Shown: positions 18,430-27,908, counted from the stretch's first letter. The stretch: 64,000 nucleotides of DNA from Gammaproteobacteria bacterium (GCA_030431985.1 JAUIIB010000008.1:27508-91507); one strand, 5' to 3'. The notes: generated by a model from the letters alone, not told the origin. Made by a program: numbers and translations.

Positions 18430-18657
18430 TCAAATCATTAACATAGTATAGATTCTCTGCTTAATATCTTCAAAAAAAAGATCGACCTGTGTTTCGGCTT
18501 GAGTTTTACTTATACCATAGTATTCTTGAATTTTTGCGACAATTTTTTCGTAATTGCATTCAATGTAATCCAGATCGTCTTCTGTCAATTTGTCGCATAG
18601 TTGTTTGATATTTTTTTTCATTTTAATCCAATTATCTTCAAACTGATTAGATTCCAT
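18430..18657 (-). CDS. CsbD-like protein, diverged second copy
   Basis: A 75-residue protein aligned with CsbD (KLTEDDLDYIECNYEKIVAKIQ, then EYYGISKTQAETQVDLF). It shares the DDLD and YGI-K-x2-A-E-x-Q-V-D motifs with the copy at 12.3 kb but has lost the MNWD start and most Gly residues and has a longer C-terminus. AAGGAG lies 6 bases before the ATG. It is alone on the minus strand between catalase and gshA. Function unknown. Confidence 0.8.
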   Translation of the reverse strand: MESNQFEDNWIKMKKNIKQLCDKLTEDDLDYIECNYEKIVAKIQEYYGISKTQAETQVDLFFEDIKQRIYTMLMI

Positions 18658-18918
18658 AATTGCTCCTTTCTGATTAGTTTAAAAAAATTGCGCCTGATTA
18701 TTTAATCTCTATCTAGAGATTAGTTTTTTTTGTCTAGAGTTCCCATTGCCTATATTAAAAATAAGTAATCTAGAATATACCAGTCGGCCCTAGCTTAATC
18801 ATGTGAGAATTGCCATATCAAGCATGATTCATGATGACGGTTATAGACAAGTCCGAGTTACAGGCAATAGTCTGATGCTATACTTCAAAGTTAATAGTTT
18901 TTTACTGAATAACGCATT

Positions 18919-20196
18919 ATGCCTGTACCTTATTTATCTGCGGCTTTGCATGGACCGGTCCATGATCTCGAAAACCGCATAAGTCATGCCAAACCGACGA
19001 TCGAACACTGGTTCCGCTGTAAGTGGCGTGAATACCGCACACCATTTTATTGTTCGGTCGATTTGCGCAATAGTGGTTTTAAGTTGGCACCTGTTGATAC
19101 CAATCTTTTTCCAGGGGGCTTTAACAATCTGAATCCGGAATTTTTTCCGCTAAGTGTGCAGGCCATGATGTCGGCCGTGGAAAAAATCTGTCCTGATGCA
19201 CATAGCCTGTTGCTGATCCCGGAGAATCATACACGCAATACCTATTATTTGCAGAGTATTGCATCACTGCAAACGATCATGCAGCATGCCGGTTTATATG
19301 TACGTATCGGTTCGTTGTTACCCGACATTAAAACCGCAACAGTCTTTGACCTGCCAAACGGTCAGTCGATTACACTCGAGCCGGTGATTCGCAAGAACAA
19401 TCAGCTTGCTGTCGACAATTTTGACCCTTGCGCGGTATTGTTGAACAATGATTTATCAAATGGTGTTCCCAAGATCCTGCGAAATCTGGATCAAACTATT
19501 ATCCCACCGTTACATGCGGGCTGGGCGACGCGACGCAAATCGGAGCACTTCAAGGCTTACGATACGATTGCCGATGAATTTGGCGAGCTAATCGGTATTG
19601 ATCCATGGTTGATCAATCCTTATTTTACATCGTGCGGAAAAATTAATTTTCATGAAAAACAAGGTGAGGATTGCCTGGCTAAATCGTCGAATAAAATACT
19701 GGAAACAATCCGCGAGAAATACCGGCAATACGACGTTAAGGAAGACCCGTTTGTGATTATCAAGGCAGACTCCGGTACCTATGGCATGGGTATTATGACC
19801 GTTAAGGACGGGGAGGATGTTTATCAGTTAAATCGAAAACAGCGCAACAAAATGGCGGTGGTCAAAGAAGGCATGTCGGTCACCAATGTATTGGTTCAGG
19901 AGGGTGTCTATACTTTTGAAAACATCAACCAGGCGGTCGCCGAACCGGTCATTTATATGATCGACCATTATGTCGTCGGCGGTTTTTACCGGGTACATAC
20001 CGGCCGTGGTAAGGATGAAAATCTGAATGCGCCAGGCATGCATTTTGTGCCCATATCGTTTGAGCCAGACTGTCTTTTGCCTACACACGATGACCATCAT
20101 GGACAAATGCCGCAACGGTTTTATGTGTATGGTGTTGTAGCCCGATTGGCGTTGCTGGCCGCTGCGCTCGAACTGCAGCAGACAGACGTATCATAG
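18919..20196 (+). CDS. gshA: glutamate-cysteine ligase, ferrooxidans-type family
   Basis: First step of glutathione synthesis: ATP-dependent joining of glutamate and cysteine. The 425-residue protein is unlike the E. coli GshA and matches the family described for Acidithiobacillus ferrooxidans and relatives (VDLRNSGFKLAPVDTNLFPGG, LIPENHTRNTYYL, ATP-grasp-like VIIKADSGTYGMGIMTV). It sits 24 bases before gshB on the same strand, which supports the role. The ATG at 18919 has no strong ribosome binding site, only AT-rich leader. Confidence 0.92.
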   Translation: MPVPYLSAALHGPVHDLENRISHAKPTIEHWFRCKWREYRTPFYCSVDLRNSGFKLAPVDTNLFPGGFNNLNPEFFPLSVQAMMSAVEKICPDAHSLLLIPENHTRNTYYLQSIASLQTIMQHAGLYVRIGSLLPDIKTATVFDLPNGQSITLEPVIRKNNQLAVDNFDPCAVLLNNDLSNGVPKILRNLDQTIIPPLHAGWATRRKSEHFKAYDTIADEFGELIGIDPWLINPYFTSCGKINFHEKQGEDCLAKSSNKILETIREKYRQYDVKEDPFVIIKADSGTYGMGIMTVKDGEDVYQLNRKQRNKMAVVKEGMSVTNVLVQEGVYTFENINQAVAEPVIYMIDHYVVGGFYRVHTGRGKDENLNAPGMHFVPISFEPDCLLPTHDDHHGQMPQRFYVYGVVARLALLAAALELQQTDVS

Positions 20197-20220
20197 AAAC
20201 CATAACACACTCATTTTCCA

Positions 20221-21174
20221 ATGAAGCTGGCCTTTATTCTCGATCAACTCGAAACCATAAAAATCCATAAGGATTCCAGTTATGTCATGATGCGCGAAGC
20301 TGCTGCACGCAATCATGATATTTATGCCATTTACCAGGATGATCTCATCTGGCGCGATAATGCCGTCATCGGCTTTGCGCATCGATTAACATTGATCGAA
20401 CAAACCGAAGCGGGAAAAGGGTGGTATCAAGCCGGTGAAAAAACGCCTATGTCACTGCAGTCATTTGATGCTGTACTGATGCGTAAGGACCCGCCGTTTA
20501 ACATGGAATACATTTACAGTACCTACTTGCTGGAGTTGGCGGAAAAACAGGGTGCGACTGTAATTAACAGGCCGCGCGGTATACGCGATTTTAATGAAAA
20601 GCTCGCTATTGCTCGTTTTCCACAATTTATGCCACCAACACTGGTTACGCGGCAGGAATCATTGATCCTGGAATTTTTGCAACAGTATCGCGATATCATT
20701 CTAAAACCACTTGATGGAATGGGCGGTGCGGGTATTTTTCGTATTCATGATGCCGACCATAACGTCAATGTCATTATTGAAACCGTAACGCATTATGGTA
20801 TGCGTACCGTCATGGTACAGCGTTTTATCCCCGAAATTGCTCAAGGCGATAAACGATTAATGCTGATCGGCGGTCAACCGGTTCCCTATGTGTTGGCTCG
20901 TATTCCTAAACCTGGGGAAACACGCGGTAATCTCAATACCGGCGGCACCGGTATCGCGCAACCGTTATCTGAACATGACAAAGAAATTGCAAAAACAGTC
21001 GGGCCGGAACTGGTTAAGCAGGGCTTGTTGCTCGTTGGACTTGATGTGATCGGCGATTACCTGACCGAAATCAATGTCACCAGCCCGACCGGTATGCAGG
21101 AAATTTATAACCAGACTGGCTTTGATGCGGCAAGTATGATGATAGATGCGATATCCGAGAAATTAGGGAAATAG
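20221..21174 (+). CDS. gshB: glutathione synthase
   Basis: Second step of glutathione synthesis: adds glycine to gamma-glutamylcysteine using ATP. The 317-residue ATP-grasp protein has the N-terminal domain (KLAFILDQLETIKIHKDSS), RKDPPFNMEYIY, the ATP-grasp loop LDGMGGAGIFRI, GDKRLMLIGG and C-terminal LDVIGDYLTEINVTSPTGMQEI. Length is normal. It follows gshA by 24 bases and is almost surely cotranscribed. The mature pathway supplies glutathione for redox defence, which fits catalase close by. Confidence 0.97.
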   Translation: MKLAFILDQLETIKIHKDSSYVMMREAAARNHDIYAIYQDDLIWRDNAVIGFAHRLTLIEQTEAGKGWYQAGEKTPMSLQSFDAVLMRKDPPFNMEYIYSTYLLELAEKQGATVINRPRGIRDFNEKLAIARFPQFMPPTLVTRQESLILEFLQQYRDIILKPLDGMGGAGIFRIHDADHNVNVIIETVTHYGMRTVMVQRFIPEIAQGDKRLMLIGGQPVPYVLARIPKPGETRGNLNTGGTGIAQPLSEHDKEIAKTVGPELVKQGLLLVGLDVIGDYLTEINVTSPTGMQEIYNQTGFDAASMMIDAISEKLGK

Positions 21175-21433
21175 CATGCCACTTGAGATATTGGATTATA
21201 TTTTTGACATTTGGAATGTCTTCGAGTGACAAATTTCTAGTCGTGGCACATACCGAGAGAAAGAATAGAACATTTGGATCATACCCACTCGGGAGATTAA
21301 TAGAAAGGAAAGATCTGGCTATGAATAATACTAATGATGATCTGGAGTAAAGCGCATTTTAGCCTTTTTGGATAATCTATGGTTACTATTTTCTGAATTC
21401 CGTTAATGTAACCTGAATTAATGGTGACCAACT

Positions 21434-22021
21434 ATGCATTATCAATTATTTCGAACTTTAATAGGTTTACTACTATACTTCTTGATTTGGAATATCGCTT
21501 TGGCAGAAGATTTAATTATTGATGATCGAACCAGTGGCAACTTATGTTCCAATCTGGGTACCCAATGGCGTATGTTCACCGATCAGGTTATGGGTGGTGT
21601 TTCCAATGGCGAGCTGATGCTGGACAGCTATGAAGGTAAACACTGTTTGCGCATGCTTGGTGATGTTTCTACCGATAATAATGGTGGTTTCGTACAAATG
21701 GCACTGGAATTAACTCAGGACGAAGTATTTGATGCTTCAGCCTATGCGGGTGTTGAAATCATCGTTTCCGGTAACAATGAGCACTATAATGTGCACCTTC
21801 GCACGACCGATCTTTGGCTGCCATGGCAATCATATCGCCACAGCTTTAAAGCCACATCTGACTGGCAAACGATCCGCATCCCCTTCAAGGATCTTAATGC
21901 CTACAGGACAACAACAGAATTCCATGAAGACAAACTCAAACGTATAGGATTAGTTGCTATCGGCAGGGACTTCAAAGCGGATATGTGTGTTGCATCGATT
22001 AAATTATATACTGCTGATTAA
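21434..22021 (+). CDS. CIA30-domain protein with signal peptide
   Basis: A 195-residue protein of the CIA30 family (named for a mitochondrial complex I assembly factor), here with an N-terminal hydrophobic export segment (TLIGLLLYFLIWNIALA). Typical motifs are WRMFTDQVMGGVSNGEL, CLRMLGDVSTDNNGGFVQM and the later DLWLPWQSYRHSFKATSDWQT. It forms a jelly-roll that in bacteria has no settled role; a secreted carbohydrate-binding-like function is possible. No good ribosome binding site precedes the ATG. It stands alone between gshB and the nuclease-like gene. Confidence 0.88.
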   Translation: MHYQLFRTLIGLLLYFLIWNIALAEDLIIDDRTSGNLCSNLGTQWRMFTDQVMGGVSNGELMLDSYEGKHCLRMLGDVSTDNNGGFVQMALELTQDEVFDASAYAGVEIIVSGNNEHYNVHLRTTDLWLPWQSYRHSFKATSDWQTIRIPFKDLNAYRTTTEFHEDKLKRIGLVAIGRDFKADMCVASIKLYTAD

Positions 22022-22067
22022 AATAAAGACTGCAAATGTTGTTACATCAATCGAAAGAATGATTGCA

Positions 22068-22107
22068 AGTACTAGGTCATATTTATAATAGTAAACAAAC
22101 TAGTACT
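22068..22107. repeat. inverted repeat before the nuclease-like gene
   Basis: AGTACTAG and CTAGTACT (perfect 8-base arms) flank a 24-base AT-rich spacer; shorter outer arms (GAAAG and CTTTC) lie outside them at unequal spacing. It could be an operator, a hairpin, or the scar of an insertion. Confidence 0.35.
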
Positions 22108-22230
22108 CTTTCAATATGATATTTTCGGCTTGTTAAAAAGGCAGGGGGCTAAAATATGTTGTAATGCAAAACCTGCTACTAACTTTGCTTGATCCCAACT
22201 TTGCGAATTTACCAAGTCCATTATGTAAAA

Positions 22231-22824
22231 ATGAGCAAACTTTACCCATTAAAAGTAAATCGGAAATCAGGTGAAGAACCATTTGTTTCAAACGGCCGAA
22301 ATCTACCAATGAATTTATTGGCCTTCTGGCAATGGTCGTCATCTGACTTGGTTGGGAATACTCTACGCGGTCTTGTTGCAGAATATATAGTAACTTCTGC
22401 TGTAGGTGATCGTTCTGGCAACAGGCAAGAATGGGATTCCTGTGATGTAATCACCACAGATGGTATAAAGGTGGAGGTCAAGTCATCGGCCTATATCCAG
22501 AGTTGGAAACAGAGTAAATATTCAAGCATAAAATTTAATATACGTCCTACTTTTGGATGGGAGGCAGCTACAAATGAATATTCATCTGACAAAGTTCGTC
22601 AATCTGATGTTTATGTATTTTGTCTCTTGAAGCACAAAGACCAGGAAACGGTCAATCCACTAAGTCTAGAGCAATGGCAGTTCTACGTAATCTCAACCAA
22701 AAAACTAAATGAGATGCTTGGGCAACAAAAAAGCATCTCGCTTTCTCGGCTTAAAGCGTTAAATCCAATAGAAACTGATTTCGAAAATATGAGTGACGCT
22801 ATTAAGCAAGCAGTGAACAGTTAA
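22231..22824 (+). CDS. orphan PD-(D/E)XK-like nuclease candidate
   Basis: A 197-residue protein with no named family recognised. After an acidic residue in the helix GLVAEYIVTSA comes WDSCDVITTDGIKVEVKSSAY, that is Asp - about 10 residues - E-V-K, which is the arrangement of the restriction-endonuclease-like active site (D-x-n-E-x-K). The ATG at 22231 is preferred to a TTG at 22189. The region is AT-rich, has no partner methylase or other defence gene beside it, and lies between gshB/CIA30 and hemH. Restriction enzyme, a repair nuclease or an inactive relative are all possible; the gene call is good, the function is inference. Confidence 0.65.
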   Translation: MSKLYPLKVNRKSGEEPFVSNGRNLPMNLLAFWQWSSSDLVGNTLRGLVAEYIVTSAVGDRSGNRQEWDSCDVITTDGIKVEVKSSAYIQSWKQSKYSSIKFNIRPTFGWEAATNEYSSDKVRQSDVYVFCLLKHKDQETVNPLSLEQWQFYVISTKKLNEMLGQQKSISLSRLKALNPIETDFENMSDAIKQAVNS

Positions 22825-22837
22825 ATCCGGGAGCAAC

Positions 22838-23923
22838 TTACTTCTCAGCTCCCATCGCAGTTGCCCGCTGTTTAGATTGCATAAGAGCATCCTCTGTTGG
22901 TTCGGGTTCCAACCAGCCTTGCAGATGCGACTGAGTAATATTAGCGAGTGCGGCAATCCAGTCGTCGCGTTCGTTCAGGCAGGGAATATAGTGATAGTCC
23001 TTACCACCCGCATCGGTAAATGTTTTTTTGCCTTCGATAGCGATTTCTTCAAGCGTTTCCAGACAATCGGAAACAAAGCCGGGGCAGACGACATCGACAC
23101 GATTGGTTTGAGCCTTGCCCAGTTGGGCCAAGGTTTCAGCGGTATAAGGCTGTAACCACTGCGCGCGGCCGAAGCGTGACTGAAAACAAACCTGATATTT
23201 GTCCTGTTCCAAATTTAATGTTTCTGCGAGTAGACGGCCTGTTTTTTGGCAGAAACAGTGATAGGGATCGCCTTTGTTGAGGTTGCGGCGCGGAACGCCA
23301 TGAAAGCTGATGATCAGTTTGTCGGGTTTGCCGTGCTGATCCCAGTAATCGCGGATGTTTTGCGCCAGTGCGGCAATATAATCCGGATGATCGTGGTATT
23401 GTTTGACAGTGCGAATAGCCGGCATGTTTCGCATTTGATTTAAGGCGGAATAAACGGCATCCATAGCGGCTGCGGTACTGCTCGCGGCATATTGCGGAAA
23501 CAAAGGGATAATCAGAATACGGTCACAGCCGGCCTGTTGCATTTTGTTAAGGACGCCGGAAACCGACGGATTGCCGATATTCATGGCATATTCAACCATT
23601 GGCGCAGGGTTGATTGTTTTTTGCAGTGTTTCAGCGAGCAATGCTGTCTGCCGCTCAGTATAGACTTTCAGCGGCGAGCCTTCGTCCGTCCAGATCAGCG
23701 CATATTTTTCAGCCGATTGCTTTGGCCGGAACGGTAAGATGAATCCATACAATATCGGCAGCCAGATTAATCGCGGTACTTCAATAACGCGCCGATTGCT
23801 TAAGAATTCTCTGAGATAAGGGCGCAGTGCTTGTGCTGTAGGTGCCTCGGGAGTACCCAGGTTTATGAGGAGCACGCCTGTTTTATCAGGTTCGCCATGC
23901 TGGAAGTTTAATTTATCGGCCAT
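22838..23923 (-). CDS. hemH: ferrochelatase
   Basis: Inserts ferrous iron into protoporphyrin IX, the last step of haem synthesis. The 361-residue protein carries the opening GVLLINLGTPEAPTA, YAMNIGNPSV, IIPLFPQYAASSTAA, the active-site ISFHGVPRRNLNKGDPYHC with catalytic His near residue 208, and VCPGFVSDCLETLEEI. Length is typical. It ends convergently 14 bases from the nuclease-like gene, and hrcA lies 28 bases upstream on the same strand, so the two may be cotranscribed. Haem demand from catalase fits but is not specific. Confidence 0.97.
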   Translation of the reverse strand: MADKLNFQHGEPDKTGVLLINLGTPEAPTAQALRPYLREFLSNRRVIEVPRLIWLPILYGFILPFRPKQSAEKYALIWTDEGSPLKVYTERQTALLAETLQKTINPAPMVEYAMNIGNPSVSGVLNKMQQAGCDRILIIPLFPQYAASSTAAAMDAVYSALNQMRNMPAIRTVKQYHDHPDYIAALAQNIRDYWDQHGKPDKLIISFHGVPRRNLNKGDPYHCFCQKTGRLLAETLNLEQDKYQVCFQSRFGRAQWLQPYTAETLAQLGKAQTNRVDVVCPGFVSDCLETLEEIAIEGKKTFTDAGGKDYHYIPCLNERDDWIAALANITQSHLQGWLEPEPTEDALMQSKQRATAMGAEK

Positions 23924-23951
23924 GGAATGTTTGATTTACTTAATTATTATT

Positions 23952-24971
23952 TTATTGTTGCGACAAGCTGCTTGACAGCAGTTTTGCGGTAATATCTACA
24001 ATCGGAATGACGCGTTCATAGGCCATGCGTCTGGGTCCTATGACACCGACTGTTCCGACAACAGAACCATCCGTTTCGTAGGGTGCAGTAATAATGCTGA
24101 ATTCGTCAAATGAACTCATATCGGCCTCACCGCCAATGAAAATTTTAACGCCATGGGCGTTACGGCTGAGTTCGAGTAATTGCAGCAGCTTGGTTTTACG
24201 TTCAAACAGTTCGAACAGTTCCTTAAGACTGGTTAGGCTTTCCGATGCGTCCAGCGAGTCGAGCAGCCTGCGCTCACCGGCCAAAACGATGACTTCACTG
24301 CTTTCTTTGACGGCATCGTCACCGGCGTCAATCGCGGCATTCATTAACTGAGTCATATTCTGTCTGAGCTGTTTGAGCTCAGTCTGAATGCGGCTGCGAA
24401 TCTCTTCAAGCGTACATCCGGCATAGTGTTGGTTAATAAAATTACCGGCTTCAATCAGATCGGATTGACTGTAGGGTGTATCGGTAATAATAATGCGGTT
24501 TTGAACATCGCCGTCGGGTGTAACGATGATAAGGAGAATCTTTTTTTCAGTCAGCGCCATAAACTCAATATAGCGAAATACCGCGCCGGTTCGTTTGGGC
24601 GTTACCACAACGCCGGCAAAGCGGGTCAGCTCCGATAATAATTGTGAAGCGGCATTTGCCAGACGCGACGGATTATCCGGATGCAGTTGGTTTTCAAGAT
24701 GATGCAACTCTTCTTCCCGCAATGATTTGATAACCAATAACTGGTCGACAAACAAACGGTATCCTTTGGGTGTGGGGATTCTGCCGGCAGAAGTATGGGG
24801 ACTCATTACCAAACCCATTTCCTCAAGGTCGGCCATGACATTGCGAATAGTGGCCGGACTCAAATCCAGACCCGAAAACCTGGATAATGAACGGGAACCA
24901 ACCGGTTGTCCTTCATGGATATAGCGTTCAACCAGTGTTTTTAACAATATCTGTGCTCTTTCGTTAAGCAT
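23952..24971 (-). CDS. hrcA: heat-inducible transcription repressor HrcA
   Basis: Repressor that binds CIRCE elements before chaperone genes, stabilised by GroEL. The 339-residue protein has the N-terminal winged helix (ARILLKTLVERYIHEGQPVGSR in part, then SPATIRNVMADLEEMGLV and SAGRIPTPKGYRLFVD) and the long C-terminal regulatory domain ending with VVGTVGVIGPRRMAYERVI. Gene order hrcA - nadK - recN, with hrcA divergent, is common in proteobacteria. I see no CIRCE repeat in the upstream region, and no chaperone genes are in this window. Confidence 0.97.
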   Translation of the reverse strand: MLNERAQILLKTLVERYIHEGQPVGSRSLSRFSGLDLSPATIRNVMADLEEMGLVMSPHTSAGRIPTPKGYRLFVDQLLVIKSLREEELHHLENQLHPDNPSRLANAASQLLSELTRFAGVVVTPKRTGAVFRYIEFMALTEKKILLIIVTPDGDVQNRIIITDTPYSQSDLIEAGNFINQHYAGCTLEEIRSRIQTELKQLRQNMTQLMNAAIDAGDDAVKESSEVIVLAGERRLLDSLDASESLTSLKELFELFERKTKLLQLLELSRNAHGVKIFIGGEADMSSFDEFSIITAPYETDGSVVGTVGVIGPRRMAYERVIPIVDITAKLLSSSLSQQ

Positions 24972-25317
24972 GGGCTGATTTTACATCAATCTTTGTAGTT
25001 TTATTTGACCTGTTTATCCATAAAATGACAGTTTCACCTGAATTTTCTCATATATAATTAAGCTGCCTTTCGCATATGAATCTGTTTAAATAACGCGTTT
25101 TACATGTTGTTTAAAATACATTTATTAATCATTTTTTTTAAAACTGTATTTAAATCATATTACGGATTAAGTATTAGGCCATTTTACAGTTGTTTAGTTT
25201 AGCCGGGTTGTGCTAATTTTTACAAAAAGTATTTATGTAGCGGGGGCATAATACTTGACACTTTCGATCAGTAATGCAAGTCAGACTTGACTTCTTGTAT
25301 GTATAGTTTATTCAGTA
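24972..25317. other. 346-base divergent region between hrcA and nadK
   Basis: Very AT-rich. It holds an imperfect inverted repeat (TTTAAAATACA near 25109, TGTATTTAAA near 25147) and two TTGAC hexamers (25255 and 25287) that could be -35 elements for nadK, without convincing -10 partners. The CIRCE inverted repeat (TTAGCACTC-N9-GAGTGCTAA) was looked for and not found. No coding frame. Confidence 0.5.
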
Positions 25318-26190
25318 ATGAGTTTTCCATTTAAATCAATAGCGGTAATCGGTAAACATAAGCATTCAGAAATAGCCTCGTCTATTCTGAGTCTGGCTGA
25401 ATATCTCACCAAACTTCAATATGATGTCTTTGTTGATCATTTAACTGCATCTTATTTGCCGAATGAAGTTTATAACGTCTTGACATTGGAGGAAATTGGA
25501 CGTCAGGCCGACCTGGCTGTGGTTATGGGTGGCGATGGGACCATGTTGAACATTGCCCGTATGCTGGCATCCTACGATGTTCCGTTGATCGGGATTAATC
25601 AGGGACGTTTAGGATTCCTAACCGACTTGTCAACCGACACCATGTTTGAAACGCTTAAAGAAATGCTTCAGGGGCAGTACACAACTGAGCGGCGCATGTT
25701 GTTGTCTGCTGAAGTTATACGCGACGATAAAAGTATCTTCAGCGCGCTGGCGTTTAATGATGTTGTGCTTTACCGCGGCATGAGTAGCGGTATGGTAGAG
25801 TTTCAGATTAGTATCAATAATGAATACGTCAATACCATGCGTTCGGATGGATTAATAGTCGCTACTCCGACAGGTTCAACTGCTTATGCACTTTCATCGG
25901 GTGGGCCTATTTTGCACCCAGGTTTGGATTTAATTGCCCTGGTGCCGGTTTGTCCACATACGTTGAGTAACCGCCCTATTGTGATTGGACCAGATTCGAG
26001 TGTCGAAGTGCATATGCTTAGCGCTTTGGATGCGCGCGTACATTGCGACAGTCATTCCAACCACGATATGGAACAATCAGATCGTATTATTATCAGGCGC
26101 TTTCCAAAAACAGTCCGTTTGCTGCATTCCGTTAATCATAGTTACTATCGTATGCTGCGTGAAAAATTGGGCTGGAGTGAACTGCACTAA
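25318..26190 (+). CDS. nadK: NAD kinase
   Basis: Phosphorylates NAD to NADP, cytoplasmic. The 290-residue protein has the family's GGDGTMLNIAR motif with catalytic Asp73, PLIGINQGRLGFLTD, the AFNDVVLYRG stretch and the SDGLIVATPTGSTAYALSSGGPI block (cited in part). Length and order are typical. recN starts 15 bases after the stop, so the two form an operon. Confidence 0.97.
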   Translation: MSFPFKSIAVIGKHKHSEIASSILSLAEYLTKLQYDVFVDHLTASYLPNEVYNVLTLEEIGRQADLAVVMGGDGTMLNIARMLASYDVPLIGINQGRLGFLTDLSTDTMFETLKEMLQGQYTTERRMLLSAEVIRDDKSIFSALAFNDVVLYRGMSSGMVEFQISINNEYVNTMRSDGLIVATPTGSTAYALSSGGPILHPGLDLIALVPVCPHTLSNRPIVIGPDSSVEVHMLSALDARVHCDSHSNHDMEQSDRIIIRRFPKTVRLLHSVNHSYYRMLREKLGWSELH

Positions 26191-26205
26191 TAATGACCTG
26201 CGCAC

Positions 26206-27885
26206 ATGCTCAAACAGCTCAGTATTCGTAATTTTGTCATTGTTGAGCTGATGGAGCTCGGTTTTTCATCTGGCTTTACGGTGTTAACCGGGGAAACCGG
26301 GGCTGGAAAGTCAATTATGATCGATGCTTTATCATTGGCACTCGGGGAACGTGGGGATTCCAGTCAAATACGGCAAGGTTGCGAACGTGCTGAAATTAGT
26401 GCGTTGTTTGACGTTGAGGCACTGCCGGATTTGCAAGACTGGCTTGAAGAAAACAGTCTGATTGGCGATCCGGAAAGCTGCCTGCTACGCCGGGTACTTG
26501 ATGATACCGGCCGTTCTCGCGCGTTTATCAATGGACATCCCGCAACGTTGCAACAACTCCGCACCGCAGGGGAATTTTTGGTAGTCATTCACAGTCAACA
26601 TGCACACCAGGCATTGTTACAGCGAGCAGCGCAACGTGACTTACTGGATGCGTTTGCGGATTGTAGTGAACTGGCACGCACCCTTAAAAAGGCCTATCAG
26701 GCTTGGCAGGATTTACGTCAGGGGCGTATGGCCTGCGAACAGCAATTGTCTGAATCCCGTGAAAAACTTGAACGGCTCGAATGGCAAAAACAAGAACTCG
26801 CTTCATTGAATGTTACCGTTGATGAATGGGAAAGACTACAGGCAGACCATAACCGACTGTCACATCTTGCAGGCCTATTGGAAGCGACTGAAACGGGTAT
26901 CGCACTGTTATCAGACAATGAAGCGTCCGCCGTGTCGCAGATCAATAGTGTAAAAACACAGCTGCAACATTTGCTGGAGTATGACAATCAACTACAAACA
27001 ATCATTGACTTGCTCGATTCGGCGCAAATTCAGGTACAGGAAAGTATTTACGAATTGAGGGATTACCGGCAACAGCTTGATCTCGATCCGCAACATTTGC
27101 AGGAAATCGAACAACGGGTTACTGCCATCCATAATATGTCCCGGAAATACCATGTTGACCCCGATGCTTTACCGCATTTGCTAGAGAGCGTATGCAGTCA
27201 GATTGATGCGCTGGAAAGTGGCGGAAATCTGGAACAACTGGAAGCGCAGGAACATGCAGCCGAGTCGACCTACCAGCAATTAGCGGAAAAGCTCAGTATG
27301 GAACGGCAAAAAGCGGGAAAGAAAATGGCTCGGGCGGTAACCGAAGCCATGCAGACAATCGCCATGGCAGGCGGTGAGTTTTCTATTGAACTGGACACCT
27401 TGGAACAAGGAAATGCACACGGTCAGGAACAGATTGAATTTTGTGTTTCTGCACATAAAGGTATGGCACTTAAACCGCTGGCAAAAGTGGCCTCCGGTGG
27501 CGAACTGTCGCGTATCAGTCTGGCGATACAGGTGATAACCAGCCAGGTTGGCACTGTGCCGACACTCGTATTTGATGAAGTCGACGTGGGTATCGGCGGC
27601 AGTGTTGCGGAGATTATCGGTCAGCTACTCAGGCAGTTAGGTCGTTCTCGACAAGTGATGTGTATCACGCATCTGCCGCAAGTTGCTGCAATGGGCGATC
27701 AGCATTTTCAAGTTACTAAAACGGAAGACGGTGACAGTCAGCATGTTCAGAGCAAAATCACCAAACTTGACGACAGAGCACGCATTGACGAAATCGCCCG
27801 TATGCTGGGCGGCGTAAAAATGACTGAAGCGACGCATAAGCATGCAACCGAAATGTTACGCAATAGTACCAGTGGCATGAATTAA
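26206..27885 (+). CDS. recN: DNA repair protein RecN
   Basis: SMC-like ATPase that acts early in double-strand break repair. The 559-residue protein has the N-terminal Walker A GETGAGKSIMIDALSLALG near residue 29, a central coiled coil (about 155-370) and the C-terminal signature and Walker B (VASGGELSRISLAIQ, TLVFDEVDVGIGG near 453), followed by RQVMCITHLPQVAAMGDQHF. It follows nadK by 15 bases and is followed by a terminator. No LexA box was noticed in the short gap, so SOS control would have to act upstream of nadK. Confidence 0.97.
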   Translation: MLKQLSIRNFVIVELMELGFSSGFTVLTGETGAGKSIMIDALSLALGERGDSSQIRQGCERAEISALFDVEALPDLQDWLEENSLIGDPESCLLRRVLDDTGRSRAFINGHPATLQQLRTAGEFLVVIHSQHAHQALLQRAAQRDLLDAFADCSELARTLKKAYQAWQDLRQGRMACEQQLSESREKLERLEWQKQELASLNVTVDEWERLQADHNRLSHLAGLLEATETGIALLSDNEASAVSQINSVKTQLQHLLEYDNQLQTIIDLLDSAQIQVQESIYELRDYRQQLDLDPQHLQEIEQRVTAIHNMSRKYHVDPDALPHLLESVCSQIDALESGGNLEQLEAQEHAAESTYQQLAEKLSMERQKAGKKMARAVTEAMQTIAMAGGEFSIELDTLEQGNAHGQEQIEFCVSAHKGMALKPLAKVASGGELSRISLAIQVITSQVGTVPTLVFDEVDVGIGGSVAEIIGQLLRQLGRSRQVMCITHLPQVAAMGDQHFQVTKTEDGDSQHVQSKITKLDDRARIDEIARMLGGVKMTEATHKHATEMLRNSTSGMN

Positions 27886-27908
27886 CCGTAGCACTGTACG
27901 GTTTTATT
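27884..27908 (+). terminator. rho-independent terminator after recN
   Basis: AACCGTA pairs with TACGGTT across GCACTG, followed by TTATT. It begins directly at the recN stop. Confidence 0.65.

Noticed and set aside
25200..25317. Possible CIRCE or heat-shock sigma-32 promoter before hrcA/nadK
   Set aside because: No inverted GAGTGCTAA arms and no CCCCAT-type -10 could be found.
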